Origin: Microscilla marina ATCC 23134
GTDB lineage: Bacteria > Bacteroidota > Bacteroidia > Cytophagales > Microscillaceae
Direction of reading: 5' to 3'
Length of the DNA stretch: 54,629 nucleotides
Assembly: GCF_000169175.1 (NCBI RefSeq)
Contig: NZ_AAWS01000060.1
Location: forward strand, 1-54,629
Below the pieces are notes generated by a model. The model was not told the DNA's origin. It did not search any database and saw only the letters and a program-made list of their open reading frames with translations. The position numbers and the translations under genes were made by a program. Every line of letters starts with the position of its first letter. The first letter of the stretch is position 1. This document shows positions 45,314-54,145 of this stretch, piece after piece.

Positions 45314-47830
45314 TTAAAACTTATAAGTAAAGTTAGCCAATAATGTACGCGGCTGTTGTGGGTTGATCGTAGTCCAACCTTTGTAATAAAAGTGGTTGCC
45401 CATGTTATTAAGCTTCAGCCCTATACGGAACTTATCGCCTTGATAATATACCGATTGATTAAAAATGGTATAAGCAGGCAACATAAATTCACCTGCGGCT
45501 GGTTCGCCTGCCATTACATTTTGCTCACTGGCTCCGTTGAAACCAAACCCAATACCAAAGCCTTTAAGTGCACCCTTAGGAAACTCAAAGTTTGCCCATA
45601 AGTTATACAACATCTCAGGACCAGCCCCGCCAAAGCGAGTGTTGGCAAGCTCAGGCTGAGAAGGTGAATTAGTGATTTGAGCATCATTGTTACTAAATCC
45701 ACCTCTTAAGTTAAAACCATCAAATGGGTTTACATTTACTTCTACTTCAAAGCCTTTGCTTCTTACGGTACCATTTTGCACCTTGGCTGGACCAAAACCT
45801 ATCACTTTGTTATCTACTGTAATATCATAATAACTTACAGTCAATTCTACTCGATCGTCAAATAGGTTGGTTTTAGCACCTACTTCTATCTGGTTGGCTT
45901 GCTCCAGGTCAAAATTACGCAACACCAAGTCTGATGTAGGATTGTTAGGGTCAGAAGGTACCAACTCTGGGTTTACGTTAGTAAAACCGTTTTGATAGTT
46001 GGCAAATAACGACAACTGGTTAAGTATGGGTTGGTATACAATGCCAAACTTAGGCGAGAAAGTTGTTTGAGTGTAAGCCTGTTCGTCATCTGCGGTAGTA
46101 TTTAAATCACCTTCATAGTCAAACATATCAAAACGAACACCTGCCATCAACGAAAGTGCAGGAGTGATATTGACTACATCAGATATATAAGCACTGAACA
46201 CATTTTGGCGTACTCTAGTATTGACAGGTGCCGAGTTGCTTAGCAATCGTTCAACCGAAGCCTTGGTTAAATAAGTAGGCGTTGTCTCAATGTTGTTAGG
46301 TAGGGTAGGGGTAAAAATTGGGTTTGTATTAGGATTGTCATAGTTTACTACATTACCGCGAGGGTCTACATTGTGTACAAAAGCAAAAGCAGTATTATTG
46401 CTTATCACAGTGCGGCTAAAGTAGTCTACACCTACCACCATACGGTTACGAATGCTGCCTAGCTTAAAATCACCAATAAAGTTTTGCTGTAAGTCATAAG
46501 TAGAGGTGATGCCGTTTTCTCGACGCACATTTAAGCTAAAAGTACGACTGTTAGGGTTTATAAACGCGCTGGCGCCTGGTTGAACATTATCTACCACTGC
46601 ACTCATGGCATCATTCCATAAGTAAGAGTAGTGTCCAGTAGATTGGGTGCGGCTACCTGATAATACAGTTTGTGAACGCCATTGGTCAGAGATTTTATAG
46701 TCTGCCTCCATCCGGTAATTTGCCGTAGGTGTTTTCAAGGTCAAATCATTGCTGGTCATCGATTGCTCATAGTCGTAATTTAGCTCTGCCAGGTTATTCC
46801 ATTCTGTGGGTACACTACGGTTCAAAAACAAAAAGGTAGGGTTGGTTTGTTCTGCTTGCGATATTTCAGAGTAAAGCGAGAATGAAAGCCTATTATTTAC
46901 TTTATAGCTGATAGAAGGAGCAACAAACAACGACTTTCTGAATCCGGCATCCTGAAAGCTATTCTCAGTGTGGTAAGCCGTATTAATTCTAAAGTAAATC
47001 TTTTCTTGCTTGTCTAGAGGAGTGTTTACGTCTAGTACCAATCGGTTGAGCCCAAAAGAGCCAGTAGTATAAGATACCTCTCCACCAAAATCTTTATAAG
47101 GTTTTTTTGTCACTACATTGATCAAGCCGCCATAAGAGGTAATAGTACTGCCAAACAGTGTAGCCGAAGGACCTTTGATTACTTCTATACGCTCAATGTT
47201 TGAAGGGTTGATAATCCCATTGGTAATACCTGGCAATCCATTGACTAGTTGGGGTTGTACCGAAAAGCCTCGCAAAGCATAATACCCGGCACCGTCGCCA
47301 TCGCGTCCGGTAGATGCCCATAATTTGTCTACCCCTACGGCGTTTTTCAAAGCATCTTCAAAGTTGGTCACCGTTTGCGACACCAACAGTTCATTAGTAA
47401 CGGTGCTATATACCTGGGCATTTTCTATATTGCGCAGAGGCAGTTTAGATACATAAGCACTCTTTTTTCGTGAGAATTGATTTCTTCTTTCACCTTGTAT
47501 TACTACCTCCTGTAGTATTTCATTACCTTCGTATAAAGTAACCGTAGGTACGGCGATGGCTTGGGTGCCGCTTACGTTTACCGTTACTTCTTTGGTTTTA
47601 TAGCCCACAAAAGAAAATACCAGTGTTTGTGCACCGGCTTTTGATGGGAGGCTAAATTGCCCATTAGCATTGGTGAGGGTACCATTAGTCGTTCCTTTTA
47701 TCACAATAGTTACCCCGGGGAGTGGTTTACTATTATTGTCATTTACTTTGCCTGTCAACACTTGGCTATATGCTTGTGCAAACAGTAGAACCATTAGCAT
47801 GCACGTTATATAAGTAGTTTTTGCCTTCAT
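45314..47830 (-). CDS. TonB-dependent siderophore-type receptor
   Basis: The 838-residue protein has a signal peptide (about 1-22), a carboxypeptidase-regulatory-like beta-sandwich (about 23-100: LTGKVNDNNSKPLPGVTIVI, TNANGQFSLPSKAG), a plug domain (about 125-240: NFEDALKNAVGVDKLW, YYALRGFSVQPQLVNGLPG, IERIEVIKGPSATLFG) and a 22-strand barrel ending LLANFTYKF. Such receptors take up ferric siderophores or similar ligands through the outer membrane with TonB energy. The plug and LRGF motif fit the siderophore class rather than SusC. No siderophore genes are near. ATG start with a -7-like box 40 bp upstream; an ECF sigma gene lies upstream. Confidence 0.94.
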   Translation of the reverse strand: MKAKTTYITCMLMVLLFAQAYSQVLTGKVNDNNSKPLPGVTIVIKGTTNGTLTNANGQFSLPSKAGAQTLVFSFVGYKTKEVTVNVSGTQAIAVPTVTLYEGNEILQEVVIQGERRNQFSRKKSAYVSKLPLRNIENAQVYSTVTNELLVSQTVTNFEDALKNAVGVDKLWASTGRDGDGAGYYALRGFSVQPQLVNGLPGITNGIINPSNIERIEVIKGPSATLFGSTITSYGGLINVVTKKPYKDFGGEVSYTTGSFGLNRLVLDVNTPLDKQEKIYFRINTAYHTENSFQDAGFRKSLFVAPSISYKVNNRLSFSLYSEISQAEQTNPTFLFLNRSVPTEWNNLAELNYDYEQSMTSNDLTLKTPTANYRMEADYKISDQWRSQTVLSGSRTQSTGHYSYLWNDAMSAVVDNVQPGASAFINPNSRTFSLNVRRENGITSTYDLQQNFIGDFKLGSIRNRMVVGVDYFSRTVISNNTAFAFVHNVDPRGNVVNYDNPNTNPIFTPTLPNNIETTPTYLTKASVERLLSNSAPVNTRVRQNVFSAYISDVVNITPALSLMAGVRFDMFDYEGDLNTTADDEQAYTQTTFSPKFGIVYQPILNQLSLFANYQNGFTNVNPELVPSDPNNPTSDLVLRNFDLEQANQIEVGAKTNLFDDRVELTVSYYDITVDNKVIGFGPAKVQNGTVRSKGFEVEVNVNPFDGFNLRGGFSNNDAQITNSPSQPELANTRFGGAGPEMLYNLWANFEFPKGALKGFGIGFGFNGASEQNVMAGEPAAGEFMLPAYTIFNQSVYYQGDKFRIGLKLNNMGNHFYYKGWTTINPQQPRTLLANFTYKF

Positions 47831-47868
47831 TTGTATTTATTTAGACTAATTATAAATAATAATCGCCG

Positions 47869-47876
47869 CGAAAGTA
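47869..47876 (-). promoter_or_regulatory. Candidate -7 box of the TonB receptor gene
   Basis: TACTTTCG on the minus strand, one base from TAnnTTTG, 40 bp before the ATG. The -33 element is unclear. The remainder of 47831-48123 shows nothing certain. Confidence 0.4.
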
Positions 47877-48123
47877 GGCAACACCACCTAAAAAGTAAAG
47901 CGTTGGGGAATGAAATTTTTGAATAAAGGTGATAGGAATCCTTAAAATATAAAACAAAAAAGTGAAACTAGTATTTTAAGAAGTGACAAAAAAAGAGTTA
48001 AAAAGAGGAGTTTTTAATTGTAAGTACTTGATAGATAGTGCTTTAAGGTAAAATACCCATCGTCTTGTTGCCAAAACAGATGGGTAAACTTGGGTAAATG
48101 CAGTATAGAAAATTTTTGCAACA

Positions 48124-48639
48124 CTACTTGTCAAGGTAGCCGTATTGTTTAAGGCTCCCCTTTAACATTTGTCGTGCCATGTGGATACGGTTTTTTACGG
48201 TGCCAATGGGTATATCCAATGCTTCTGCTATTTCCTGGTATTTAAATCCCTTAAAATAGAGCTTAAATGGCACCCGGTATATCTTCTTTACCTTATCTAT
48301 AGCAGCGTTTATTTCTTCCATAGCAAAGTTAGAGTATGCCTTATTCTCTATAGTTTTGTCACTGGTGTTTAATATATGTTGGTTGTCCGTTTGGTCTAGC
48401 AGGGTTTTACGCCGGGCAACACGTTGATAATTGGTGATAAAAATATTTTTCATAATGGTATACAACCACGCCTGAAGGTTAGTACCTTCCTTAAACTTTT
48501 CGCGATTTACAAAAGCCTTGATCAATGTTTCCTGCATCAAATCATTGGCTTGTTCTATGTCTTTGGTCAATTTGATCGCCACAGGCTTCAAATTAGCCGA
48601 AACTTTATCTATAGTGTTAAACTCAAGTGTATTATGCAT
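48124..48639 (-). CDS. ECF-type RNA polymerase sigma factor
   Basis: From the ATG at 48639 (MHNTLEFNTIDKVSANLKPV) the protein has 171 residues with sigma region 2 (AIKLTKDIEQANDLMQETLI, TNLQAWLYTIMKNIFITNYQ) and region 4 (VPFKLYFKGFKYQEIAEALD, IPIGTVKNRIHMARQMLKGS). This class is common in Bacteroidota as stand-alone regulators. The longer frame to 48705 adds 22 unconvincing residues. It lies upstream of the TonB receptor on the same strand, 290 bp apart, without an anti-sigma gene. Confidence 0.92.
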   Translation of the reverse strand: MHNTLEFNTIDKVSANLKPVAIKLTKDIEQANDLMQETLIKAFVNREKFKEGTNLQAWLYTIMKNIFITNYQRVARRKTLLDQTDNQHILNTSDKTIENKAYSNFAMEEINAAIDKVKKIYRVPFKLYFKGFKYQEIAEALDIPIGTVKNRIHMARQMLKGSLKQYGYLDK

Positions 48640-49895
48640 AATTGTCCTTGTCTTTTGTTGAGTAAATAATCTCAGGAGCTCGGCTAAAGTTCCATTTACA
48701 AACACTTACGTAGCAATATAATCGGATGTTCTGTACTTTCAAAAATAAATGAAAGATTTAACAAGCTTTTCACAAATCTACTTTGAAAATTGAAAAATAA
48801 TAAACGTAAGCTTCGAGAAATAAGTGATTTGCTTGCCTAAAATAGTGAAACAAAGCAAGCTAAAAATAATAGGGTGGTGGGTGTTTGCTTATGCAGCAGC
48901 TACCGCTGTTTTGCATTAAAAACGGCTATCGTGAGGTGGTTTATAAAGAAGGCTTGATGGAGGACAAAATAAAAGCAGGGGAGAGGTACAAAAAAACTCT
49001 TTCGCTGTGTTAAGTCTTTCCGAAGGGCGACTTGAAACCATTGATTACCAGAGGTCTCCAGACTTCCCCTGCAAACAAGTTCGCATAGGCGTCAACTTAA
49101 CTTTTCAAGTGAAGGCTTTAAATGCTTGATAAACAATGCCTTAAGTTAAAAATAAGTACCTTTTAGAGTTACTTGATCTTGATGCTTTAGGAACACACGC
49201 GAGGACATGTGCGCCAGCCGTTCAAGAAAGCCCCTGAGGTGCTTTAAATAAGGTGTTTTATTACCTAACAATAAGTTTAAGTAGTATTTCTAAGGAATGG
49301 TGAGAAATTAAATTGCTATTCTTGAGGTAGAGGTTTTGTTTTGAGACGAGGCTATTTTTTGCGCCCATAGCAGCGCTACGGTCAAAAACCGATGGCTACA
49401 GCTACGCTGTGCCGAGCTCTGCCAAAGGCTAAAAATAACGAAGTATCAAGGCAATAAATCACCTCTCAGGGTGTAAATTTATTTTGGTACTATTCCTAAG
49501 TACACTGTAAATTAAGTAAGTTGTTATTTAGTTCGAGTTTATTTTGTTTGCTGGCGATCTTTACAAATAGAGCATAGCCAAAGCTACGCGATTTTTGTAA
49601 AGAGAAGTCAGAGGGCAAAAGAAGCCGAAAAAAGCATAAGATATTTATTTTACAGTGTACTAAGACGCACAACTGAGGCAAATGTCACCAGTAATAGAAA
49701 AAAGTTTTTGCTTTTTCGGCAATAATTACTCAAACGGTGTGTATATCTAGTACTGATGTAAAAGGTGTAGTTATTTGTCAGCGTTGTTGACGGTAAATCA
49801 CTTAGATAGTCAGCGTTTGAACCAGGTAATTGTATGACAGTGATTGATTGCTATTGCTGTATTTAGACTGCCTACTTTAACAAACCCTTAAAATT
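48640..49895. other. 1.25-kb region without a clear gene
   Basis: The largest gene-free stretch outside the terminal array. It contains a MITE-like element (49496-49664), small palindromic GCATAGC/GCTACGC motifs near 49370-49410 and 49570-49590, and a 40-codon frame at 48889-49011 (MQQLPLFCIKNGYREVVYKE and on) that may be a chance ORF. The phrase TAAGGAATGGTGAGAAATTA near 49290 resembles one at 31868, so some of it is repeated elsewhere. Confidence 0.5.
49496..49664. mobile_element. MITE-like element with terminal inverted repeats
   Basis: CTAAGTACACTGTAAAT at the left end and its near-inverse (ATTTTACAGTGTACTAAG) at the right end bound 169 bp with no transposase. The minus-strand frame at 49496-49681 is likely accidental. 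Confidence 0.45.
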
Positions 49896-50885
49896 ATGAG
49901 AATCTTTATTTTGTTGTTGATCTCCTACTGTACTCATTTTAACAGTGTATTTGCTCAAAAAGCCCAAAGTCTAAGCGATTATAAAATACATAACCTCAGT
50001 GGTTTTCAGGTATATGTTCAAAAAACAGCTTTGACCCAACACCCCCATTTTACTAAACAAGCTGTCAGCTTATTAAAGCAGAAGTTGTTAACTATCAGTA
50101 AATTGCCCTTAAAGAGGCCTGCTGAAAAACATCTGAAAACTGTACGTATTTTTATGGATTGGAGCGCCAATACCCAAAAAGCTGCACAATATCATATCAG
50201 CAAGCAGTGGTTAATGAACAACGGATACATTCCTGAAATGGCAAAAGCAGTACACATCTCAAGCATTCAAAACTTTGTTAACTGGAGCAAACAAAATCAA
50301 CCTGAAATGATCTTGCACGAACTGGCGCATGCTTATCACGACCAGGTGCTTGGTGATGGGCATAAAGGGATTAAGCAGGCGTATGATAAGGCAATGAAAT
50401 TGAAACTCTATGAAAGTGTAGGCTATGATGCAGGCAATGGCAGTAAAGTAACCAAGGCCAAGGCTTATGGAGCCAACAATCATCACGAATACTTTGCTGA
50501 ACTCACTGAGGCCTTCTTTGGCAAAAATGACTATTATCCTTTTACTAGGAAAGACCTCAAGTTCCACGATCCTAAAGCTTATGCCTTGCTGACAAAAATA
50601 TGGCAAGACAAAAAACTGAGTACCCACGTAAATACGTCAAGTAAAAAATCGCAGCAAAGCAGTAAGCGAGCTACTTTGTTGTTAAAAAATAAAAGTAATG
50701 GCTTGTTATATGTTTACTGGGTAGACTTTCACGGGAAAGAAATCTTTTACTTTAAAATAAGGGCAGGGCAGGAGGTAAAACAGGCGACTTATATCAAACA
50801 TTTATGGCGTTTGAAAAATACAGAGGGGCATTTAGTAAAAGAACTAAGACCAAGTCAAAGTTACCAAAAGGTGGTGATAGACTAA
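49896..50885 (+). CDS. Secreted zinc metallopeptidase-like protein with a VHL beta-like C-terminal domain
   Basis: The 329-residue protein has a signal peptide (1-20, ending SVFAQ), a metallopeptidase-like domain (about 30-240) with MILHELAHAYHDQV (His141, Glu142, His145) and a downstream NNHHEYFAELTEAFFG (Glu198 or Glu202 as third ligand), then a linker KKSQQSSK and a domain (about 258-325) reading LLLKNKSNGLLYVYWVDFHG, KEIFYFKIRAGQEVKQATYI, KHLWRL. This last pattern resembles the von Hippel-Lindau beta domain (NRS, WLDFxGK, YxxLxPG, TYxxHxWxF). Predicted exported; substrate unknown. The end overlaps the convergent AlkB-like gene. Confidence 0.82.
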   Translation: MRIFILLLISYCTHFNSVFAQKAQSLSDYKIHNLSGFQVYVQKTALTQHPHFTKQAVSLLKQKLLTISKLPLKRPAEKHLKTVRIFMDWSANTQKAAQYHISKQWLMNNGYIPEMAKAVHISSIQNFVNWSKQNQPEMILHELAHAYHDQVLGDGHKGIKQAYDKAMKLKLYESVGYDAGNGSKVTKAKAYGANNHHEYFAELTEAFFGKNDYYPFTRKDLKFHDPKAYALLTKIWQDKKLSTHVNTSSKKSQQSSKRATLLLKNKSNGLLYVYWVDFHGKEIFYFKIRAGQEVKQATYIKHLWRLKNTEGHLVKELRPSQSYQKVVID

Positions 50886-51451
50886 GTAACAACTTTCCTA
50901 AACGTGAGGTTTAGACGAGCTTCTGTTTTATCTTTTTCGATGGGAACTTTGTGTACATATACATGTTGCATGTCGCCTTGCATAATCACAATATCTCCAC
51001 TGTGTAATGTGAATTTATGGCGGTCATCATGGTGGGTTTTATGCCGTACCCAAAAGTCCCTCGATTCGCCAAATGACATAGAAACAATGACTGGGTTGGT
51101 TCCTACACAAGAATCATCGTCTGAATGCCAGTTTACCCGATCGTTACCATCGCGGTAATATTGCAGCACCAATGCGTTGAATTGTACTGAAGCTAAGTTT
51201 TCTGCGACTGTTTTTAGTTCCAGCAAAAAGTCTGTCCAAGGCTCTGGGTTAAATACTAGTCCTGAGTAATTATAAGACTTCTCACCATAATTAGCCGTCA
51301 GGCGAGGCAAATCTACTATCTTTCCTTCGTTGTTGTGGCTTTTTTGTAACCACTTAATTTCTTTGAGCAACTTATCGAATGTTTGTTGGCAGTATTTTAG
51401 ATCAAAATAGTTTTGGTAAATGACCAGGCGGTTATCGAAGTAAGTGTTCAC
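50882..51451 (-). CDS. AlkB-like 2-oxoglutarate/Fe(II) dioxygenase
   Basis: The protein has about 189 residues from a GTG at 51451 (VNTYFDNRLVIYQNYFDLKY). Motifs: LTANYGEKSYNYSG, VLQYYRDGNDRVNWHSDDDS (HxD iron ligands), MSFGESRDFWVRHK, SGDIVIMQGDMQHVYVHKVP (distal His) and RLNLTFR (2-oxoglutarate-binding Arg). Family members demethylate alkylated DNA or RNA, or related substrates. The frame is open to 51553, but the added part MVRKEKRDSVRVSFFTL is read through the conserved terminator of the terminal array and is not a leader. Overlaps the preceding gene tail to tail by 3-4 bp. Confidence 0.88.
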   Translation of the reverse strand: MNTYFDNRLVIYQNYFDLKYCQQTFDKLLKEIKWLQKSHNNEGKIVDLPRLTANYGEKSYNYSGLVFNPEPWTDFLLELKTVAENLASVQFNALVLQYYRDGNDRVNWHSDDDSCVGTNPVIVSMSFGESRDFWVRHKTHHDDRHKFTLHSGDIVIMQGDMQHVYVHKVPIEKDKTEARLNLTFRKVVT

Positions 51452-51508
51452 GGTGTATAAGTTGTTTGCGTTAACAAGTAATACAAAATTACTCAAAGTC
51501 GCTAAAGT

Positions 51509-51540
51509 AAAAAACGAGACCCTAACAGAATCTCGTTTTT
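51509..51540. terminator. Bidirectional terminator of unit 1, repeated in every unit
   Basis: AAAAACGAGA and TCTCGTTTTT around the loop CCCTAACAGAA. The same element stands at 52193, 52868, 53524 and 54152 with no base change in the stem. Confidence 0.75.
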
Positions 51541-51541
51541 C

Positions 51542-51574
51542 TTTCCTAACCACAAAGCTTATTAAATATCTTTG
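51542..51574 (+). promoter_or_regulatory. Promoter-like element of unit 1, repeated in every unit
   Basis: TTTC (51542-51545), 21 bp, TATCTTTG (51567-51574). The -7 box recurs unchanged at 52251, 52926, 53582 and 54210, although bases just after it vary (GGTTAG or GATTAG/GATTAA). Confidence 0.55.
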
Positions 51575-52186
51575 GTTAGTATATATTCAAACCAAAGACC
51601 AAAAGCATTTTGGTGTGAAAAATATTTTTTAAGTAATTGATAATCAGTGCAATAAAATTTAATTTTTTTACTGTCACGAAAATGGGAGGGCTACAAAATC
51701 GCAGCTTTTATACGTTATTTCATAATTAGTGCGGTATTTCGTTAGTAGGAATAACCCCTTGTGGTTGCTCCACCCTCCGCGAAGGTCTTACCGTAGGGTG
51801 ACCTGAGCATAAAGTCAGGAGTTAGGAGTCGGTCGTCAGTAGCTTTCACTGCCTGATGTGTAAAATTTTATCAGAATGCTTGCTCCATCATTTAGCAAAC
51901 AACCCCAATACTATCCTCCGCGAAGGTCTTACCGCAGGGTGACCTGAGCATAAAGTCAGTAGTTGGGAGTCGGTCGTCAGTAGTTTTCATTTCGCGTCAT
52001 ACACCATTGATAAAAGCTTTTTCACCCCATCATTTAGCAAACAACCCCAATACTATCCTCCGCGAAGGTCTTACCGCAGGGTGACCTGAGCAATGCTATT
52101 CGAAACCTGATAAACGACTTATGTAAGAATTGTTGGAGTAGATTGGTCATACACAGTGAAACAAGAGAATATTTCAGAAAGGGCAC

Positions 52187-52861
52187 TAAAGTAAAAAACG
52201 AGACCCTAACAGAATCTCGTTTTTCTTTCCTAACCACAAAGCTTATTAAATATCTTTGATTAATATATATTCAAACCAAATACCAAAATCATTTTAGCTT
52301 GAAAAATATTTTTTAAGTATTTGATAATCAGTTCAATAAAAAATTATTTTTTTATTTCCACGAAAATGGGAGAGCTGTAAAATAGTGGTTTTCATACGTT
52401 ATTTCGTAATAGTTTCGGTATTTCGTTAATGGGAACAATCCCTTGTGGTTGCTCTCCTTCGTGAAGGTCTTACCGCAGGGTGACCTGAGCAATTCCATTC
52501 GAAACGTTGTGTACAACTTGTGTAAAAGCTTCTAACAGTTTGTCGGTATGCTTGTTCAATCATATAGCAACCAACCCTAATACTACCCTCCGCGAAGGTC
52601 TTACCGCAGGGCGACCTGAGCAAGGCTAAAGTTGGTAGTCGGTCGTCAGTAGTTTTCACTTCGCGCCATACACCATTGATAAAAGCTTTTGGGTTGGCAA
52701 GTGTAGGTCAGGCTAAGGCCCAAAGACCCACACCTGAGACGGTATTTTTTGGTTGAACTGCTTATGACGAGGTTAAGGTAAAATAAGGCAAGAGAGCAGG
52801 GTAATCCCTTGTGGTTGCAACCAACAAGTGTAATAGAGAAATGATCATTTGGAACGGGTAC
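52187..52861 (+). repeat. Array unit 2 (675 bp)
   Basis: Two GGTCTTACC motifs (52463, 52594). The stem TTGGTTGAACTGC (52749) has a disturbed right arm: a stretch with CCTTGTGGTTGC is inserted at about 52800-52818. Confidence 0.75.
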
Positions 52862-53517
52862 TAAAGTAAAAAACGAGACCCTAACAGAATCTCGTTTTTC
52901 TTTCCTAACCACAAAGCTTATTAAATATCTTTGGTTAGTATATATTCAAACCAAATACCAAAAGCATTTTAGCTTGAAAAATATTTTTTAAGTAATTGAT
53001 AGTCAGTGCAATAAAATTTCATTTTTTTGTTTTCACGAAAGTGGGTGAACTGCAAAATAGTGATTTTTATACGTTATTTCGTAATGGTTTCGGTATTTCG
53101 TTAGTGGGAACAATCCCTTGTGGTTGCTCTCCTTCGTGAAGGTCTTACCGCAGGGTGACCTGAGCAATTCCATTCGAAACGTTGTGTACGACTTGTGTAA
53201 GAGCTTCTAACAGTTTGTCGTGCTTGTTCAATCGCATAGCAACCAACCCCAATACTACCCTCCGTGAAGGTCTTACCGCAGGGTGACCTAAGCAATGCTA
53301 AAGTCAGGAGTCGGTCGTCAGTAGTTTTCACTTCGCGCCATACACCGTTAATAAAAGATTTTGGGTTGGCAAGTGTAGGTCAGGCTAACGCCCAAAGACC
53401 CACACCTGAGACGGTATTTTTTGGTTGAACTGCCTATGAGGAGGTTAAGGTAAAATAAGGCAAGAGAGCAGTTCAACCAACAAGTGTAATGGATAAATGA
53501 CCATTTGGAATGGGCAC
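52862..53517 (+). repeat. Array unit 3 (656 bp)
   Basis: Two GGTCTTACC motifs (53138, 53266) and the perfect 13-bp stem TTGGTTGAACTGC (53421-53433) with GCAGTTCAACCAA (53468-53480). Confidence 0.78.
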
Positions 53518-54145
53518 TAAAGTAAAAAACGAGACCCTAACAGAATCTCGTTTTTCTTTCCTAACCACAAAGCTTATTAAATATCTTTGATTAGTATATA
53601 TTCAAACCAAAGACCAAAAGCATTTTGGTGTGAAAAATATTTTTTAAGTAATTGATAATCAGTGCAATAAAATTTAATTTTTTTATTTTCACGGAAGTAG
53701 GTGAACTGCAAAATAGTGATTTTTATACGTTATTTCGTAATGGTTTCGGTATTTCGTTAGTGGGAACAATCCCTTGTGGTTGCTCTCCTTCGTGAAGGTC
53801 TTACCGCAGGGTGACCTGAGCAATTCCATTCGAAACGTTGTGTACGACTTGTGTAAGAGCTTCTAACAGTTTGTCGTGCTTGTTCAATCGCATAGCAACC
53901 AACCCCAATACTACCCTCCGTGAAGGTCTTACCGCAGGGTGACCTAAGCAGTGCCATTCGAAACACCATACACGACTTGTGTAAGGACTTCTGGGTTGGC
54001 AAGTAGGTCAGGCTAACGCCCAAAGACCCACACCTGAGACGGTATTTTTTGGTTGAACTGCTTATGACGAGGTTAAGGTAAAATAAGGCAAGAGAGCAGT
54101 TCAACCAACAAGTGTAATAGAGAAATGATCATTTGGAATGGGCAC
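53518..54145 (+). repeat. Array unit 4 (628 bp)
   Basis: Two GGTCTTACC motifs (53794, 53922) and the 13-bp stem at 54049-54061 and 54096-54108. It lacks the TCGGTCGTCAGTAG segment, which explains its shorter length. Confidence 0.78.

Larger units (their letters stand above)
51503..52186 (+). repeat. Array unit 1 (684 bp)
   Basis: Holds three copies of the GGTCTTACC motif (51781, 51922, 52064) and two copies of AGTCGGTCGTCAGTAG. It lacks the 13-bp GAACTGC stem seen in units 2-4, so it is an edge variant. Confidence 0.75.

Noticed and set aside
48889-49011. 40-codon plus-strand ORF starting MQQLPLFCIK
   Set aside because: Too short, with no neighbour, promoter or family signal to support it; chance occurrence is likely.
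50904-51553. AlkB-like gene starting at 51553
   Set aside because: The extra N-terminus is encoded by the array terminator stem and is shared with nonsense frames in later units; GTG at 51451 is a better start.
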